From: Ensifer adhaerens
Lineage (GTDB): Bacteria > Pseudomonadota > Alphaproteobacteria > Rhizobiales > Rhizobiaceae
DNA: 64,000 nt
NCBI RefSeq assembly: GCF_028993555.1
Contig: NZ_CP118610.1
Span: 1,488,001 to 1,552,000 of the forward strand
Direction: 5' to 3'
Each line of letters starts with the position of its first letter. Positions within the stretch are counted from its first letter, which is position 1. The notes beneath the pieces were generated by a model. It had not been told where the DNA came from. It saw only the letters and a list, made by a program, of their open reading frames with translations, and searched no databases. The position numbers were made by a program, and so were the translations under genes. Shown here piece by piece: positions 45,233 to 54,691 of the stretch.

Positions 45233-45958
45233 TCAGTGGTAGCGGCGGATCAGCCCGACGAGCTTACCCTGGATCTTCACCCGATCGGGCCCGAAAATCC
45301 TTGTCTCGTAGGCAGGGTTGGCGGCTTCGAGCGCGATCGATGCGCCCTTGCGCCGGAAGCGCTTCAGCGTCGCTTCCTCATCATCCACGAGTGCCACGAT
45401 GATATCGCCGGGATTGGCCGTATTGCCATTGCGGATGATCACGGTGTCACCGTCGAAGATGCCGGCCTCGATCATCGAGTCGCCCTTGACTTCAAGCGCG
45501 TAGTGTTCGCCGTTGCCGATCATGTCGAGCGGAACGGTAATGTCATGCGTGTTGTTCTGGATGGCAGAGATCGGCACACCGGCAGCGATGCGGCCCATGA
45601 CCGGCACGGAAACCGATGTGTTGTCAGCCACTGGCGCGGGCTTTGGCGGTGCGGCGGGAGCTGCTGCCGGCGGCTTGCCGAGGCTGCCCTCGATCACGCT
45701 GGGCGAGAAGCCGCGACGGGGCTGCTGCTGGCTGGATGCATAGGCTTCCGGTAGCTTGATGACTTCGAGCGCGCGGGCTCGGTTCGGCAGACGGCGAATG
45801 AACCCACGTTCTTCGAGCGCCGTGATCAGGCGGTGAATGCCGGACTTCGACGCCAGGTCGAGCGCATCCTTCATTTCGTCGAATGACGGCGGGACGCCCG
45901 ACTCCTTCATGCGTTCGTGAATGAACAGAAGCAATTCCTGTTGCTTGCGGGTCAGCAT
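45233..45958 (-). CDS. lexA: LexA repressor
   Basis: 241 aa SOS repressor. The winged helix ([41 protein letters not shown]) is followed by an Ala/Pro linker of about 40 residues and the S24 self-cleavage domain. The cleavage bond is Ala-Gly in GRIAAGVPI; the catalytic Ser is in [10 protein letters not shown] and the Lys in [12 protein letters not shown]. The ATG at 45958 gives the standard N-terminus; an extension to 45991 is not needed. A GTTC-N7-GTTC operator lies about 50 bases upstream, so it is autoregulated. Confidence 0.98.
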   Translation of the reverse strand: MLTRKQQELLLFIHERMKESGVPPSFDEMKDALDLASKSGIHRLITALEERGFIRRLPNRARALEVIKLPEAYASSQQQPRRGFSPSVIEGSLGKPPAAAPAAPPKPAPVADNTSVSVPVMGRIAAGVPISAIQNNTHDITVPLDMIGNGEHYALEVKGDSMIEAGIFDGDTVIIRNGNTANPGDIIVALVDDEEATLKRFRRKGASIALEAANPAYETRIFGPDRVKIQGKLVGLIRRYH

Positions 45959-46006
45959 GGCACGTCGCTCCAGAGGCGTGAAACAAATCAAGAACAGACA
46001 CTATCT

Positions 46007-46021
46007 GTTCCATATGTGTTC
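46007..46021 (-). promoter_or_regulatory. SOS box (LexA operator) of lexA
   Basis: On the minus strand GAACACATATGGAAC fits the alphaproteobacterial LexA consensus GAAC-N7-GAAC exactly. A second dyad, GAACAGACACTATCTGTTC, overlaps it at 45992-46010. Confidence 0.88.
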
Positions 46022-46204
46022 CGCAAGTGCCTAAAATTCCGTGAATTCAGACAATTGGCGCGTCTGTGGGTCTCGATCGGTCACTTTTACGGGAGCAAGG
46101 CGGGGTTCGAGCGACGATCGCGCCCAGACAGACGGCGGCTGCCTGGCGCATCGCACGAAGGCGCGACGATTCGAAAGAATCGCGGGCGTTTTCCTTCCGC
46201 CAGC

Positions 46205-46501
46205 CTAGGCCGGCTGCGTGGCGGCGCAGGCGTCTTCGAATTCCTTCACCGTCTCTGCGCTGTTGTCCTCGGGCAGAACGGCATCTGCCGCATCGGTCGC
46301 CACCGGCGTGTCGCCATCATAGACGAACGACTGGATGTAGAACGCGATGGCACCCTTCCACACCTTTCGTCCGTCAATCTGATGGCACGGCACGGCACTC
46401 TCGAAATCGGTCTGAAGTTCGTCGACCGTCGCGGCGCTGAGCTTGACGTCAGGCATATTGGGCGATGCGACTATCGAAGCGAGAAGCAGGGCGGCAAGCA
46501 C
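46205..46501 (-). CDS. Small secreted hypothetical protein
   Basis: 98 aa if started at the GTG at 46501, the only in-frame start after an upstream stop. It opens with a hydrophobic stretch (LAALLLASIVASP) that could be a signal peptide, then an acidic domain (VKLSAATVDELQTDFESAVPCHQIDGRKVWKGAIAFYIQSFVYDGD) with two Cys. Upstream ribosome-site support is poor and I do not recognise the family. Divergent from the next gene by 14-17 bases. Confidence 0.5.
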   Translation of the reverse strand: MLAALLLASIVASPNMPDVKLSAATVDELQTDFESAVPCHQIDGRKVWKGAIAFYIQSFVYDGDTPVATDAADAVLPEDNSAETVKEFEDACAATQPA

Positions 46502-46518
46502 GGTGATCGTCCACTTTG

Positions 46519-47124
46519 ATGCAAGGGTGGGACTACGGGGCGGTTAACGATGTGAACCGCGCTTTCGTTCCGAAGTCCAGCAAGCTTGGCGATCACTGTC
46601 ACGTGTTCAACAGCCCTTTGAGTGCAGGCTGTGGCCGTTTTGCGTCAGGAGCACGCAGTGGCGGGCCGTCGATCTTCGAGCGTGGTGTTATCCTGTGCCT
46701 GGGGCTCTATCCCAGGGGTTCCGACTCGCCGCTCTACATGAGCTTTGCCAGCGACGACTGGAAGTCCCTGGAGGTCGGCAAGGAGTATGACCGGACGTTC
46801 CGCTTCGACAAGAGCGATCCCTGGAGTGCGGCGGCGACCGCCGCCGGCGACGAGAGCGGCAAATTCCTGTTCGTGAATGTCACCGATCCGGAATTCCTCA
46901 CGGGGTTCGTTCGCAAGAGGGCGTTGGCGATCGCCTTCGACGAACGCGTTGTCGCAAACCTCAGCCTCCGCGGTACCGGTCCGGCGGCGGAAGAGCTCAT
47001 GAAATGCCAGCGGGCCGTGGATGAGATCATCGCCGATGAGGACCGCAAGTCCAAGGAGAAGAAGGCCGATCCGTTCAACGCGCCGAGCGAGAAGCGCTCG
47101 GCGCGCGATCCGTTCAGCCTCTGA
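46519..47124 (+). CDS. Hypothetical protein, about 201 aa
   Basis: No signal peptide is obvious from this start. The central part (VGKEYDRTFRFDKSDPW, FLFVNVTDPEFLTGFVRKRALAIAFDERVVANLSLRGTGPAAEELMKCQ) has the layout of a recurrent rhizobial periplasmic-type family in which an L-x-L-x-G-T segment is followed by a helix ending in Cys-Gln. The C-terminus is charged (DRKSKEKKADPFN). The N-terminal 75 residues are less convincing, so the true start could be as late as 46738. A TTG at 46516 is also possible. Confidence 0.6.
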   Translation: MQGWDYGAVNDVNRAFVPKSSKLGDHCHVFNSPLSAGCGRFASGARSGGPSIFERGVILCLGLYPRGSDSPLYMSFASDDWKSLEVGKEYDRTFRFDKSDPWSAAATAAGDESGKFLFVNVTDPEFLTGFVRKRALAIAFDERVVANLSLRGTGPAAEELMKCQRAVDEIIADEDRKSKEKKADPFNAPSEKRSARDPFSL

Positions 47125-47271
47125 CATGCGGTCTCAGTGAAGGTCCGGAGAGCGCTGGTGGTCATCTGCCCGAGACGAACCAGACGGCGCTGAGCTTGCC
47201 GAAGTGTTGCCATTGAAGCGAAGCGCGGCCAGGTGGGTGGTCTATCGAGCGCGCTGTACTTCTTGGGAAAA

Positions 47272-47361
47272 TGGCGGACAGGGTGGGATTCGAACCCACG
47301 GTACGGTTTCCCGTACGCTGGTTTTCAAGACCAGAGCCTTAAACCACTCGGCCACCTGTCC
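47272..47361 (-). tRNA. tRNA-Ser (anticodon UGA)
   Basis: 90 nt class II tRNA with encoded CCA. Acceptor GGACAGG pairs with CCTGTCC, anticodon loop CTTGAAA gives TGA, the variable arm is long (GCGTACGG/CCGTAC), and the T-arm has GGTTCGAATCC. Confidence 0.97.
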
Positions 47362-47674
47362 TTGCCTGAAGTCGCAGTCAACTGCTTACCGGGCACGGCG
47401 TTATTGCGCGAAGCCCTGTCGCTTTGCAAGATTTAACATGCGTCACTTAGAGATTTTCTCGATGGCCCTACAGAAAGGCGTAGGCCTGTCTCGTTGGTAA
47501 TCATCTGTAAACCATAACGCATGAAATCCGGCGCTGATCTGTGGATGAGTTCGCATTTTCGCCTTGTTGCTGTCATGTTTAATCGACTGTTCCGTTTCGG
47601 GACGCCGAGATTTCCGCTGGGGGCACGAGTGGAAGGTTTCGAGTACGGCTTATTCGATCGATGTTGTGGGACAG
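47362..47674. other. Intergenic region between tRNA-Ser and rlpA
   Basis: 313 bp holding the divergent promoters of tRNA-Ser and the rlpA gene. Slightly AT-rich around 47400-47470 and 47560-47600. No strong palindrome, terminator or small gene is seen. Confidence 0.5.
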
Positions 47675-48709
47675 ATGACATCCAGTAAAAATGCGGCATA
47701 TCTGGTCAAGGGACTGCGCCTTGCGGCGATTCCAGCGCTGTGCGTAACGCTCGCGGCGTGCGGATCCACATCGAGCATCAAGAAGTCCAAGCCGCGGAGC
47801 AAGGAATACTTCGCCGAATCCGTTTACGGCGTGAAGGCGAGCCCGCGCGTAGCGACTGGCAACAATATCCCCAAGGGCGGTGGACGCTACCAGGTTGGCA
47901 AGGCCTATCAGGTCAAGGGCAAGTGGTACCAGCCAAAGGAAGACTTCGGCTACAACAAGACGGGTGTCGCATCCTGGTACGGCTCGGCGTTTCACGGCCG
48001 CCTGACCGCCAATGGCGAAGTCTATGACAAGGCGCATCTGTCGGCGGCGCACCCCACGTTTCCGCTGCCGAGCTATGCGCGCGTCACCAACATGGAAAAC
48101 GGCACGTCGGTCATCGTTCGCGTCAACGATCGCGGTCCTTATGAATACGGCCGCATCATAGACGTCTCCTCGAAGACGGCTGACATGCTCGACATCAAGG
48201 GCAAGGGCAGCGCGCAGGTGCGCGTGCAGTATGTCGGCCGCGCGCCGCTCGAAGGCAACGACATGCCCTATCTGATGGCATCCTATGTCCAGAAGGGTCA
48301 ACGTGGCCCGAGCGTGATGCCGGAGGGCCAGATCGCGACCGGCGTGATGGTCGCCTCGAACGAGCCGTTCCGCAGTCAGAGCCTCGGCACGATCACCGTC
48401 CCGGCAAAGGCATCGCTCGACGTCGGCGAACCGGTGACAGCGCTCGCAGCTCCCGTGCCGCAGTTCGCTCAACCGCAGTCGCTGAACGAGTTCGTGATGC
48501 TGCCGGAAATCGGCCCGATCCCGCGCGAGCGGCCGGAATACATCCCGATGCCGGATGGCAACATGGCCTATGCTGCAGCTTACGTCGAAGTCCGCGTCAG
48601 CGACGCCGAATCGCCGTTCGAAGCGATCATGGTCGACCGGAAGCAGCTTACCCCCCAAGTGATCGTCGATTACGCCAAGCGCCAGAAAGCAAGCGGTTCT
48701 GCCCGCTAA
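47675..48709 (+). CDS. RlpA family septal-ring lipoprotein / lytic transglycosylase-like
   Basis: 344 aa. A lipoprotein signal peptide ends at the lipobox LAAC (residues about 27-30). The double-psi beta-barrel RlpA domain covers about 100-185: TGVASWYGSAFHGRLTANGEVYD, AHPTFPLPSYARVTNMENG and VIVRVNDRGPYEYGRIIDVSS, with Glu and Asp positions of active RlpA. There is no SPOR domain; the C-terminal 130 residues are Pro/Ala-rich and unassigned. The ATG at 47675 is chosen; the frame is open from 47564. Upstream of a dac-type gene, the usual alphaproteobacterial neighbour. Confidence 0.93.
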   Translation: MTSSKNAAYLVKGLRLAAIPALCVTLAACGSTSSIKKSKPRSKEYFAESVYGVKASPRVATGNNIPKGGGRYQVGKAYQVKGKWYQPKEDFGYNKTGVASWYGSAFHGRLTANGEVYDKAHLSAAHPTFPLPSYARVTNMENGTSVIVRVNDRGPYEYGRIIDVSSKTADMLDIKGKGSAQVRVQYVGRAPLEGNDMPYLMASYVQKGQRGPSVMPEGQIATGVMVASNEPFRSQSLGTITVPAKASLDVGEPVTALAAPVPQFAQPQSLNEFVMLPEIGPIPRERPEYIPMPDGNMAYAAAYVEVRVSDAESPFEAIMVDRKQLTPQVIVDYAKRQKASGSAR

Positions 48710-48772
48710 CGTCAGGCGGCGTTGTGCCAAAATGACCACACTGCTATGCCCGAGGGGAAACCGGAGTTTCCC

Positions 48773-49933
48773 ATGCGCATGAAGATGTTTTCGGCGGTGT
48801 ATTTCGGCGCTGCGTTGTTTGCAGGCGCCGTATTCGCGCAGACACCGGCGCCTGCCTTCGATACCAAGGCAAAGCAGATCATGCTGGTCGATGCCGAAAC
48901 CGGCACCGTGCTTTTCTCGCGTGCCGAAAACCAGCCGATCCCGCCCGCGTCGCTCGCCAAGCTGATGACGATGGAGGTCGTGGCCGAAGCACTCGGCAAG
49001 GGCGAGCTTTCCGCCGAAACCACCTTTGAAGTATCCGAGCACGCCTGGCGCACCGGCGGTGCCCCCGCCGGCACCTCGACGATGTTTGCCGTATTGAAAT
49101 CCCGCGTGCGCGTTGCCGACCTGTTGCAGGGCGTGGCGGTGCAGCTTGCCAATGATGCCTGCATCATTCTTGCCGAGGGTATGACCGGCAACGAGAGCGC
49201 TTTTGCGGAGCGGATGACGGCGCGCGCGCGCGAGCTTGGCATGCCGATCGCGACGTTCCGCAATGCCACCGGGCTTCCGGACCCCGGCAACCAGATCACG
49301 ATGAGTGAACTGGTAACGCTCATCCGGCACCTCCACGAGGCGCATCCGGATCTCTACCGGCTCTACTCGCAGCCGGAGTTCGAATGGAACAAGATCCTGC
49401 AACGCAACAAGAACCCGCTGATCTCGGCCAACATCGGCGTGGACGGCCTGGCGACCGGTTTTGCCGAAGGCTTCGGTTTCTCGCTCGCCGCGTCTCTGCA
49501 GCGCGGTGACCGGCGGGTCTATCTCGCCATGGGCGGTCTCGAAACCGACAAGGAGCGCATCGAGGAGAGCCGCAAGGTGCTCGATTGGGCAATGACCGCC
49601 TTCGAGAAGAAGCGGATTTTTGCCGATGGCGAAGCGATCGGCGAGGCGGCCGTCTATGGTGGCGATGCCTCCCACGTGGCCCTGGTTGCCGGCGGCCCGG
49701 TTGACGTGCTTTTGCCGGTCGACAATCCGGAACGGCTGACGGCGCGCATCGTCTACAAGTGGCCCTTGCGGGCGCCGGTCACGGCCGGCACCGAGGTCGG
49801 AGTCGTCAAATTGTGGAACGGCGAGAAGCTGCTGCGCGAAGTGCCGGTCAAGACCGCCAGCGCCGTCGGGCAGGGCACGTTGACCAGTCGCGCTCTCGAT
49901 GCGCTGCAGGAACTGCTGTTCTTCTGGATATAG
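48773..49933 (+). CDS. D-alanyl-D-alanine carboxypeptidase family protein with degenerate SxN and KTG motifs
   Basis: 386 aa, S11 (PBP5/DacA-type) fold with signal peptide (YFGAALFAGAVFAQ) and a C-terminal PBP5-associated beta domain. The SxxK motif is intact as Ser60-Leu-Ala-Lys63 in PPASLAKLM. The SxN motif reads Leu125-Ala-Asn127 (VQLANDACIILAEG), so its Ser is gone, and KTG reads Ala227-Thr-Gly (GVDGLATGFAEGFGF), so its Lys is gone. The frame is otherwise fully intact. GGAG lies 7 bases before the ATG at 48773. Family members trim the peptidoglycan stem peptide; this one may have lost or changed activity. Confidence 0.93.
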   Translation: MRMKMFSAVYFGAALFAGAVFAQTPAPAFDTKAKQIMLVDAETGTVLFSRAENQPIPPASLAKLMTMEVVAEALGKGELSAETTFEVSEHAWRTGGAPAGTSTMFAVLKSRVRVADLLQGVAVQLANDACIILAEGMTGNESAFAERMTARARELGMPIATFRNATGLPDPGNQITMSELVTLIRHLHEAHPDLYRLYSQPEFEWNKILQRNKNPLISANIGVDGLATGFAEGFGFSLAASLQRGDRRVYLAMGGLETDKERIEESRKVLDWAMTAFEKKRIFADGEAIGEAAVYGGDASHVALVAGGPVDVLLPVDNPERLTARIVYKWPLRAPVTAGTEVGVVKLWNGEKLLREVPVKTASAVGQGTLTSRALDALQELLFFWI

Positions 49934-50155
49934 TCGCTGCTGGCTGCTCCGAAGGCAGTTCCCGCCAAATCGTCGCCACCTGACGGTTTCACACCGCGGA
50001 CCAATCGGCTAAACAGAGCCAGAACGGAACGAGGAAAAATGTGCGCGGTTTTCCGCTCGCATTCCGCTCCAGCCTATTGAGACAGGTCACGATGATTTCC
50101 GGTCGATTCGACCTGAAGTGATCGTGACCTGGGTCGCATGCCGATATGGGAAAGC

Positions 50156-50839
50156 ATGGTGTCGTTGAAAAAAGGTCTGTTCGTAACATTCGAAGGCGGG
50201 GAGGGTGCCGGCAAGTCGACGCAGGTCCGCCTTCTTGCCGAATCCCTGCGCGGGCGCGGCTACGAGGTGCTGACGACACGCGAGCCTGGCGGTTCAGCCG
50301 GCGCCGAAGCAGTGCGTCACGTGCTGCTTTCGGGAGCCGCAGAGGCATTTGGGGTCCGAATGGAAGCGATTCTCTTCGCTGCGGCCCGCAGCGATCATGT
50401 CGAAGAGGTCATCCGGCCTGCCCTCGAAAAGGGCACGATCGTGCTGTGTGACCGCTTCATGGATTCTTCGCGCGTTTATCAGGGCATTACCGGCAACCTG
50501 GACCAGAGTTTCGTCGAAAGCCTGGAGCGTGTGGCCATCAATGGCGTCGTTCCGGATCGGACCGTGATTTTCGATCTGCCGGCCAGCATCGGCCTCGAGC
50601 GGGCGCAACGTCGCGCCGGAGATGACAATCCTGATCGTTTCGAGAAGGAGCAACTGGAGACGCACGAGAAGCGGCGGGACGCCTTTCTCGATATCGCCAG
50701 GCGCGATGCCGAGCGATGCCGGGTCGTCGATGCGACGCAGCCCGTCGAGGCCATAGCCACCGAGGTGCTTTCCCTCGTCAAGGCCCTCCTGCCGCACGGC
50801 GACGGCACCGACGCGCCAACCGAGGAAGTCGTGTCATGA
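50156..50839 (+). CDS. tmk: Thymidylate kinase
   Basis: 227 aa kinase phosphorylating dTMP to dTDP. The P-loop is [12 protein letters not shown] (residues about 11-22), DR(F/Y) motif is [14 protein letters not shown], and the LID region has [14 protein letters not shown]. The ATG at 50156, 4 bases after GGGAAAG, gives the usual N-terminus; one at 50138 is also in frame. Its 3' end overlaps holB by 4 bases (ATGA). Downstream of the dac-type gene in the conserved rlpA-dac-tmk-holB-metG-tatD order. Confidence 0.96.
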   Translation: MVSLKKGLFVTFEGGEGAGKSTQVRLLAESLRGRGYEVLTTREPGGSAGAEAVRHVLLSGAAEAFGVRMEAILFAAARSDHVEEVIRPALEKGTIVLCDRFMDSSRVYQGITGNLDQSFVESLERVAINGVVPDRTVIFDLPASIGLERAQRRAGDDNPDRFEKEQLETHEKRRDAFLDIARRDAERCRVVDATQPVEAIATEVLSLVKALLPHGDGTDAPTEEVVS

Positions 50840-51867
50840 GCGCGGAAAGAGCCGGCGTCCTGGATGGCGCCATCGCGCCCGCCGAGAACAATCGACTGTA
50901 CGGTCATGAGCAGGCGGAAAGTTTCCTGGCGCAGAGCTATCGCTCCGGCAAGGGACACCACGCGATCCTGATCGAAGGGCCGGAAGGGATTGGTAAGGCG
51001 ACGCTTGCCTTTCGCTTTGCGCATCACATCCTGAAGCATCCCGAACCCGCGGAGGCGCCGGAAGCGATTTCCGATCCCGATCCGACTTCTGCCATCGGGC
51101 GGCAGCTTGCCTCGGGCGCCTCACACAATCTGCTGCACCTGAGCCGACCGATCGATGAAAAGACGGGCAGGGCGAAGGGCGCGATCACGGTCGACGAGGT
51201 CCGGCGCGCCGGCAAGTTTTTCAGCCAGACATCTGGCACCGGAAACTGGCGCATCGTCATCATCGACCCGGCCGATGACCTCAACCGCAATGCGGCCAAT
51301 GCCATTCTGAAGATCCTCGAGGAGCCGCCGCGCCGCTCGCTCTTTCTGGTGTTGACGCATGCGCCTGGAAAATTGCTGCCGACGATCCGCTCGCGCTGCC
51401 TGCCGCTGCGGCTGAAGCCGCTCGACGCCGCGCCGCTCCGTCAGGCTCTGTCGCATCTAGGTTTCGACCTCGAGGGCGAGAATGCCGAGCGCATCGTCGC
51501 AGCCGCCAACGGCAGCGTTGCCGTAGCGCTGAAGCTCATCAATTACGGCGGACTGGAGATCGCCGCGACGTTCGAAGGGATCCTCGCAGGGCAGGGACCG
51601 GCGGTGCGCAAGGACATGCACAAGCTGGCGGACGCGCTCTCGGGCAAGGACAGCGAGACGATTTTCGAGTTCTTCCAGGCTCTCGCCAGCGACCGCATCT
51701 TGCGCGACGCGCGCGAGGCTGCGATTGCCGGGGACATTATGCGCGCCGAGCGCTTCGCGCGGCTTTCGGCCTCTGTGACCGAGCGATTGACCGTCAGCGA
51801 CGCTTATAATCTCGACCGCAAGCAGACCATCCTGTCCCTGCTCGACGACATGAAAGCGGCGCTATAG
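50836..51867 (+). CDS. holB: DNA polymerase III subunit delta'
   Basis: 343 aa clamp-loader subunit. The AAA+ fold shows [37 protein letters not shown] as the modified P-loop, [27 protein letters not shown] as Walker B plus helix, and [13 protein letters not shown] as the SRC motif. No Zn-finger cysteines are seen, as usual for delta'. The start at 50836 overlaps the tmk stop. Its 3' end overlaps the antisense MazG-like gene by 6 bases. Confidence 0.95.
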   Translation: MSAERAGVLDGAIAPAENNRLYGHEQAESFLAQSYRSGKGHHAILIEGPEGIGKATLAFRFAHHILKHPEPAEAPEAISDPDPTSAIGRQLASGASHNLLHLSRPIDEKTGRAKGAITVDEVRRAGKFFSQTSGTGNWRIVIIDPADDLNRNAANAILKILEEPPRRSLFLVLTHAPGKLLPTIRSRCLPLRLKPLDAAPLRQALSHLGFDLEGENAERIVAAANGSVAVALKLINYGGLEIAATFEGILAGQGPAVRKDMHKLADALSGKDSETIFEFFQALASDRILRDAREAAIAGDIMRAERFARLSASVTERLTVSDAYNLDRKQTILSLLDDMKAAL

Positions 51868-52167
51868 CGCCGCCTGGAAGCGCCACTTGCGCTCGATCGC
51901 CGCGTGGAGGTCGAGCTTGTGATGGTGAGCGAAGAGCAGGACATGCCCGAGCAGGTCGGCAGTCTCGTCGGCCATCAGAGCCGTAAGTTCGTCCGTTGAT
52001 ACTCCATGGCGCCGGCCACGGCCGCTGAGCTTGTTCCAGACCTGCGTCAACTCCCCCAATTCCTCCTGCATCTTCAGGATGAACCAGTCGGGGTCGCGCT
52101 CGATCCCGTGCGCGCCGGCATAGCCGGCAGAGGCGGTTTCAAATTGGCTGCCCAGTCGATCCAGCAT
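51862..52167 (-). CDS. MazG-like nucleotide pyrophosphohydrolase
   Basis: 101 aa single MazG-like all-helical domain. Metal-binding acidic motifs are QEELGEL (EExxE) near residue 35 and DETADLL (ExxD) near residue 67, typical of NTP pyrophosphatases that clean house-keeping nucleotide pools. The ATG at 52167 is well placed. It is antisense to its neighbours, with its tail overlapping the holB tail by 6 bases, and it lies between holB and metG, which otherwise run on the plus strand. Substrate unknown. Confidence 0.87.
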   Translation of the reverse strand: MLDRLGSQFETASAGYAGAHGIERDPDWFILKMQEELGELTQVWNKLSGRGRRHGVSTDELTALMADETADLLGHVLLFAHHHKLDLHAAIERKWRFQAAL

Positions 52168-52345
52168 GACTCACCCTCTTCTGTTTGTTTCCTTTTTGTT
52201 CTAGTTGGCGCGTGCCGATTGCGCAAGGTTTGCGGCACTGGCGGCGATCTCTCCGGCCGGGCTTTTCACGGATCGCATGTTTCTTCCTTGCGGCGTATGC
52301 GCTAAGAGCGTGCGTAGCTTAATCCGAGATAGAACGAATCCGCCT

Positions 52346-53899
52346 ATGAGAGACACGTCCCCTTTCTACATCACCACCGCGATTTCCTACCCGAACGGCA
52401 AGCCGCATATCGGTCACGCCTATGAGTTGATCGCGACGGATGCCATGGCGCGCTACCAGCGCCTCGATGGACGCGACGTGTTCTTCCTGACCGGTACGGA
52501 CGAGCACGGCCAGAAGATGCAGCAGACGGCGCGCAAGGAAGGCGTGACGCCGCAGGAATTGGCCGACCGCAATTCGGCGGAATTCCAGAAGATGGCCGTG
52601 GTTCTGAACGCGTCCAACGACGACTTCATCCGCACGACCGAGCCGCGCCACCATCAGGCGTCGCAGGACATCTGGATCCGCATGGGCGAGGCGGGCGACC
52701 TCTACAAGGATTCCTATGCCGGCTGGTATTCGGTGCGCGACGAGGCCTACTACCAGGAGAACGAAACGGAGCTGCGAGACGACGGCGTGCGCTTCGGACC
52801 GCAGGGAACGCCGGTCGAGTGGGTCGAGGAGCAGAGCTATTTCTTCAAGCTGTCCGAATATCAGGACAAGCTGCTGAAGCACTATGAGGAAAATCCTGAT
52901 TTCATCGGCCCGGCCGAGCGCCGCAACGAAGTGATTTCCTTCGTGAAATCGGGCCTCAAGGATCTCTCGGTTTCGCGCACCACCTTCGACTGGGGCATCA
53001 AGGTTCCGAACGATCCGGCGCACGTCATGTATGTCTGGGTCGACGCGCTGACCAACTACATCACCGCAACCGGCTATCTCGATGATCCGAATGGCCCGCG
53101 CGCGAAATTCTGGCCTGCGAACATCCATGTGATCGGCAAGGACATCATCCGCTTCCACGCGGTCTACTGGCCGGCCTTCCTGATGTCGGCTGGCCTGCCG
53201 CTGCCCAAGCGCGTCTTTGCCCACGGCTTCCTGCTCAACAAGGGCGAGAAGATGTCGAAGTCGCTCGGCAACGTCGTCGATCCGTTCAATCTCGTCGAGC
53301 ACTTCGGCCTCGACCAGATCCGCTATTTCTTCCTGCGCGAGGTCTCCTTCGGCCAGGACGGAAGCTACAGCGAAGAGGGGATCGCGACCCGCATCAACTC
53401 CGACCTCGCCAACGGCATCGGCAACCTGGCGAGTCGCTCGCTCTCGATGATCGTCAAGAACTGCGACGGCCAGATTCCCGTCTGCGGTCCCCTGACCGAC
53501 GAGGACAAGGCGATGCTCGCGGCAGCCGATGCGCTGCATGAGATCACCCGCGACGAGATGGGCAAGCAGATGATCCATCGGGCGCTGGCGGCGATCATCG
53601 CCGTCGTCTCCGAGACGGACCGCTACTTTGCCGGCCAGGAACCCTGGGCGCTGAAGAAGACCGATCCGGCCCGCATGGGAACCGTGCTTTACGTGACGGC
53701 CGAAGTCGTCCGCCAGATTGCCATTCTCTTGCAGCCGTTCATGCCGGATTCGTCGGCAAAACTGCTCGACCTGGTGGCAGCGCCGGCCGACAAGCGCGAC
53801 TTCGCAGCCCTCGGCGAGGCGGGACGCCTGGTCTCGGGCACGCCGCTTGAGGCGCCGAAGCCGGTCTTCCCGCGCTATGTTGCACCGGAAGCGCAGTAA
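52346..53899 (+). CDS. metG: Methionyl-tRNA synthetase
   Basis: 517 aa class I synthetase. The HIGH motif is PHIGHAY (residues about 20-26), the KMSKS motif is [10 protein letters not shown] (about 298-307), and [17 protein letters not shown] binds methionine. The usual zinc knuckle cysteines are absent from the CP insertion ([21 protein letters not shown]), and the C-terminal EMAP-type tRNA-binding domain is missing, as in the shorter alphaproteobacterial form. The ATG at 52346 is fixed by the conserved TTAISYPNG start. Confidence 0.97.
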   Translation: MRDTSPFYITTAISYPNGKPHIGHAYELIATDAMARYQRLDGRDVFFLTGTDEHGQKMQQTARKEGVTPQELADRNSAEFQKMAVVLNASNDDFIRTTEPRHHQASQDIWIRMGEAGDLYKDSYAGWYSVRDEAYYQENETELRDDGVRFGPQGTPVEWVEEQSYFFKLSEYQDKLLKHYEENPDFIGPAERRNEVISFVKSGLKDLSVSRTTFDWGIKVPNDPAHVMYVWVDALTNYITATGYLDDPNGPRAKFWPANIHVIGKDIIRFHAVYWPAFLMSAGLPLPKRVFAHGFLLNKGEKMSKSLGNVVDPFNLVEHFGLDQIRYFFLREVSFGQDGSYSEEGIATRINSDLANGIGNLASRSLSMIVKNCDGQIPVCGPLTDEDKAMLAAADALHEITRDEMGKQMIHRALAAIIAVVSETDRYFAGQEPWALKKTDPARMGTVLYVTAEVVRQIAILLQPFMPDSSAKLLDLVAAPADKRDFAALGEAGRLVSGTPLEAPKPVFPRYVAPEAQ

Positions 53900-53910
53900 G
53901 GCACTTGAGC

Positions 53911-54690
53911 ATGCTGATCGATACCCATTGTCATCTGGATTTTCCCGATTTCGAAGCGGAGCGTGACGCGATTGTCGCGCGGGCGCATGAGGCGGGTGTC
54001 GAGCAGATGATCACGATCTCGACCCGCGTGAAGCGGTTCGAGACGATCCTTGCGATCGCCGAAGCCTATCCGAACGTCTTCTGCTCCGTCGGCACCCATC
54101 CGCACAATGCGGATGAGGAGCTGGACATCACGACGGAAGATCTTGTGCGGCTTTCAGCGCATCCGAAGGTGGTTGCGATCGGCGAGGCAGGGCTCGACTA
54201 TTTCTACGACAACGCGCCGCGCGACGCCCAGGCCGAAGGCCTGCGTCGTCATATTGCTGCGGCGCGCGAAACCGGTCTGCCGCTCGTCATTCACAGCCGC
54301 TCGGCCGATGAGCACATGGCGGCGATCCTGACCGAAGAATCAGGGAAGGGGGCCTTCCCTTTCCTTCTGCACTGCTTCTCGTCGGGCCCCGAGCTCGCCC
54401 GCATCGGCGTCGAGCTCGGCGGCTACGTCTCGTTCTCCGGTATTCTGACCTTCCCGAAATCCGAGGAGCTGCGCGAGATCGCCAAGACCGTGCCGCACGA
54501 CCGGATGATCGTCGAGACGGACGCGCCTTATCTGGCGCCGAAGCCGTTCCGCGGTAAGCGCAACGAGCCGGCCTATGTCGCCCACACGGCCGCGGTGCTT
54601 GCCGAGACGATCGGCGTCAGCACGGAGCAAATCGCAGCGATCACCACGGAAAATGCCTTCCGCATCTTCTCCAAGATGCCGAGGCTCTGA
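53911..54690 (+). CDS. TatD family metal-dependent deoxyribonuclease
   Basis: 259 aa TIM-barrel hydrolase. Metal ligands are DTHCHLDF (HxH) at the start, GEAGLDYFYDN (Glu), HSR, LHCFSSG and IVETDAPYLAPKPFRGKRNEP (Asp). It belongs to the TatD/YcfH-type DNase group found after metG in many alphaproteobacteria; roles in DNA degradation or quality control are proposed. ATG at 53911, 11 bases after the metG stop, with an in-frame TTG 6 bases earlier. Confidence 0.95.
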   Translation: MLIDTHCHLDFPDFEAERDAIVARAHEAGVEQMITISTRVKRFETILAIAEAYPNVFCSVGTHPHNADEELDITTEDLVRLSAHPKVVAIGEAGLDYFYDNAPRDAQAEGLRRHIAAARETGLPLVIHSRSADEHMAAILTEESGKGAFPFLLHCFSSGPELARIGVELGGYVSFSGILTFPKSEELREIAKTVPHDRMIVETDAPYLAPKPFRGKRNEPAYVAHTAAVLAETIGVSTEQIAAITTENAFRIFSKMPRL

Positions 54691-54691
54691 C

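Noticed and set aside
52319..53578. 419-codon minus-strand frame opposite metG
   Set aside because: Antisense shadow of the synthetase gene; no motifs or translation signals.
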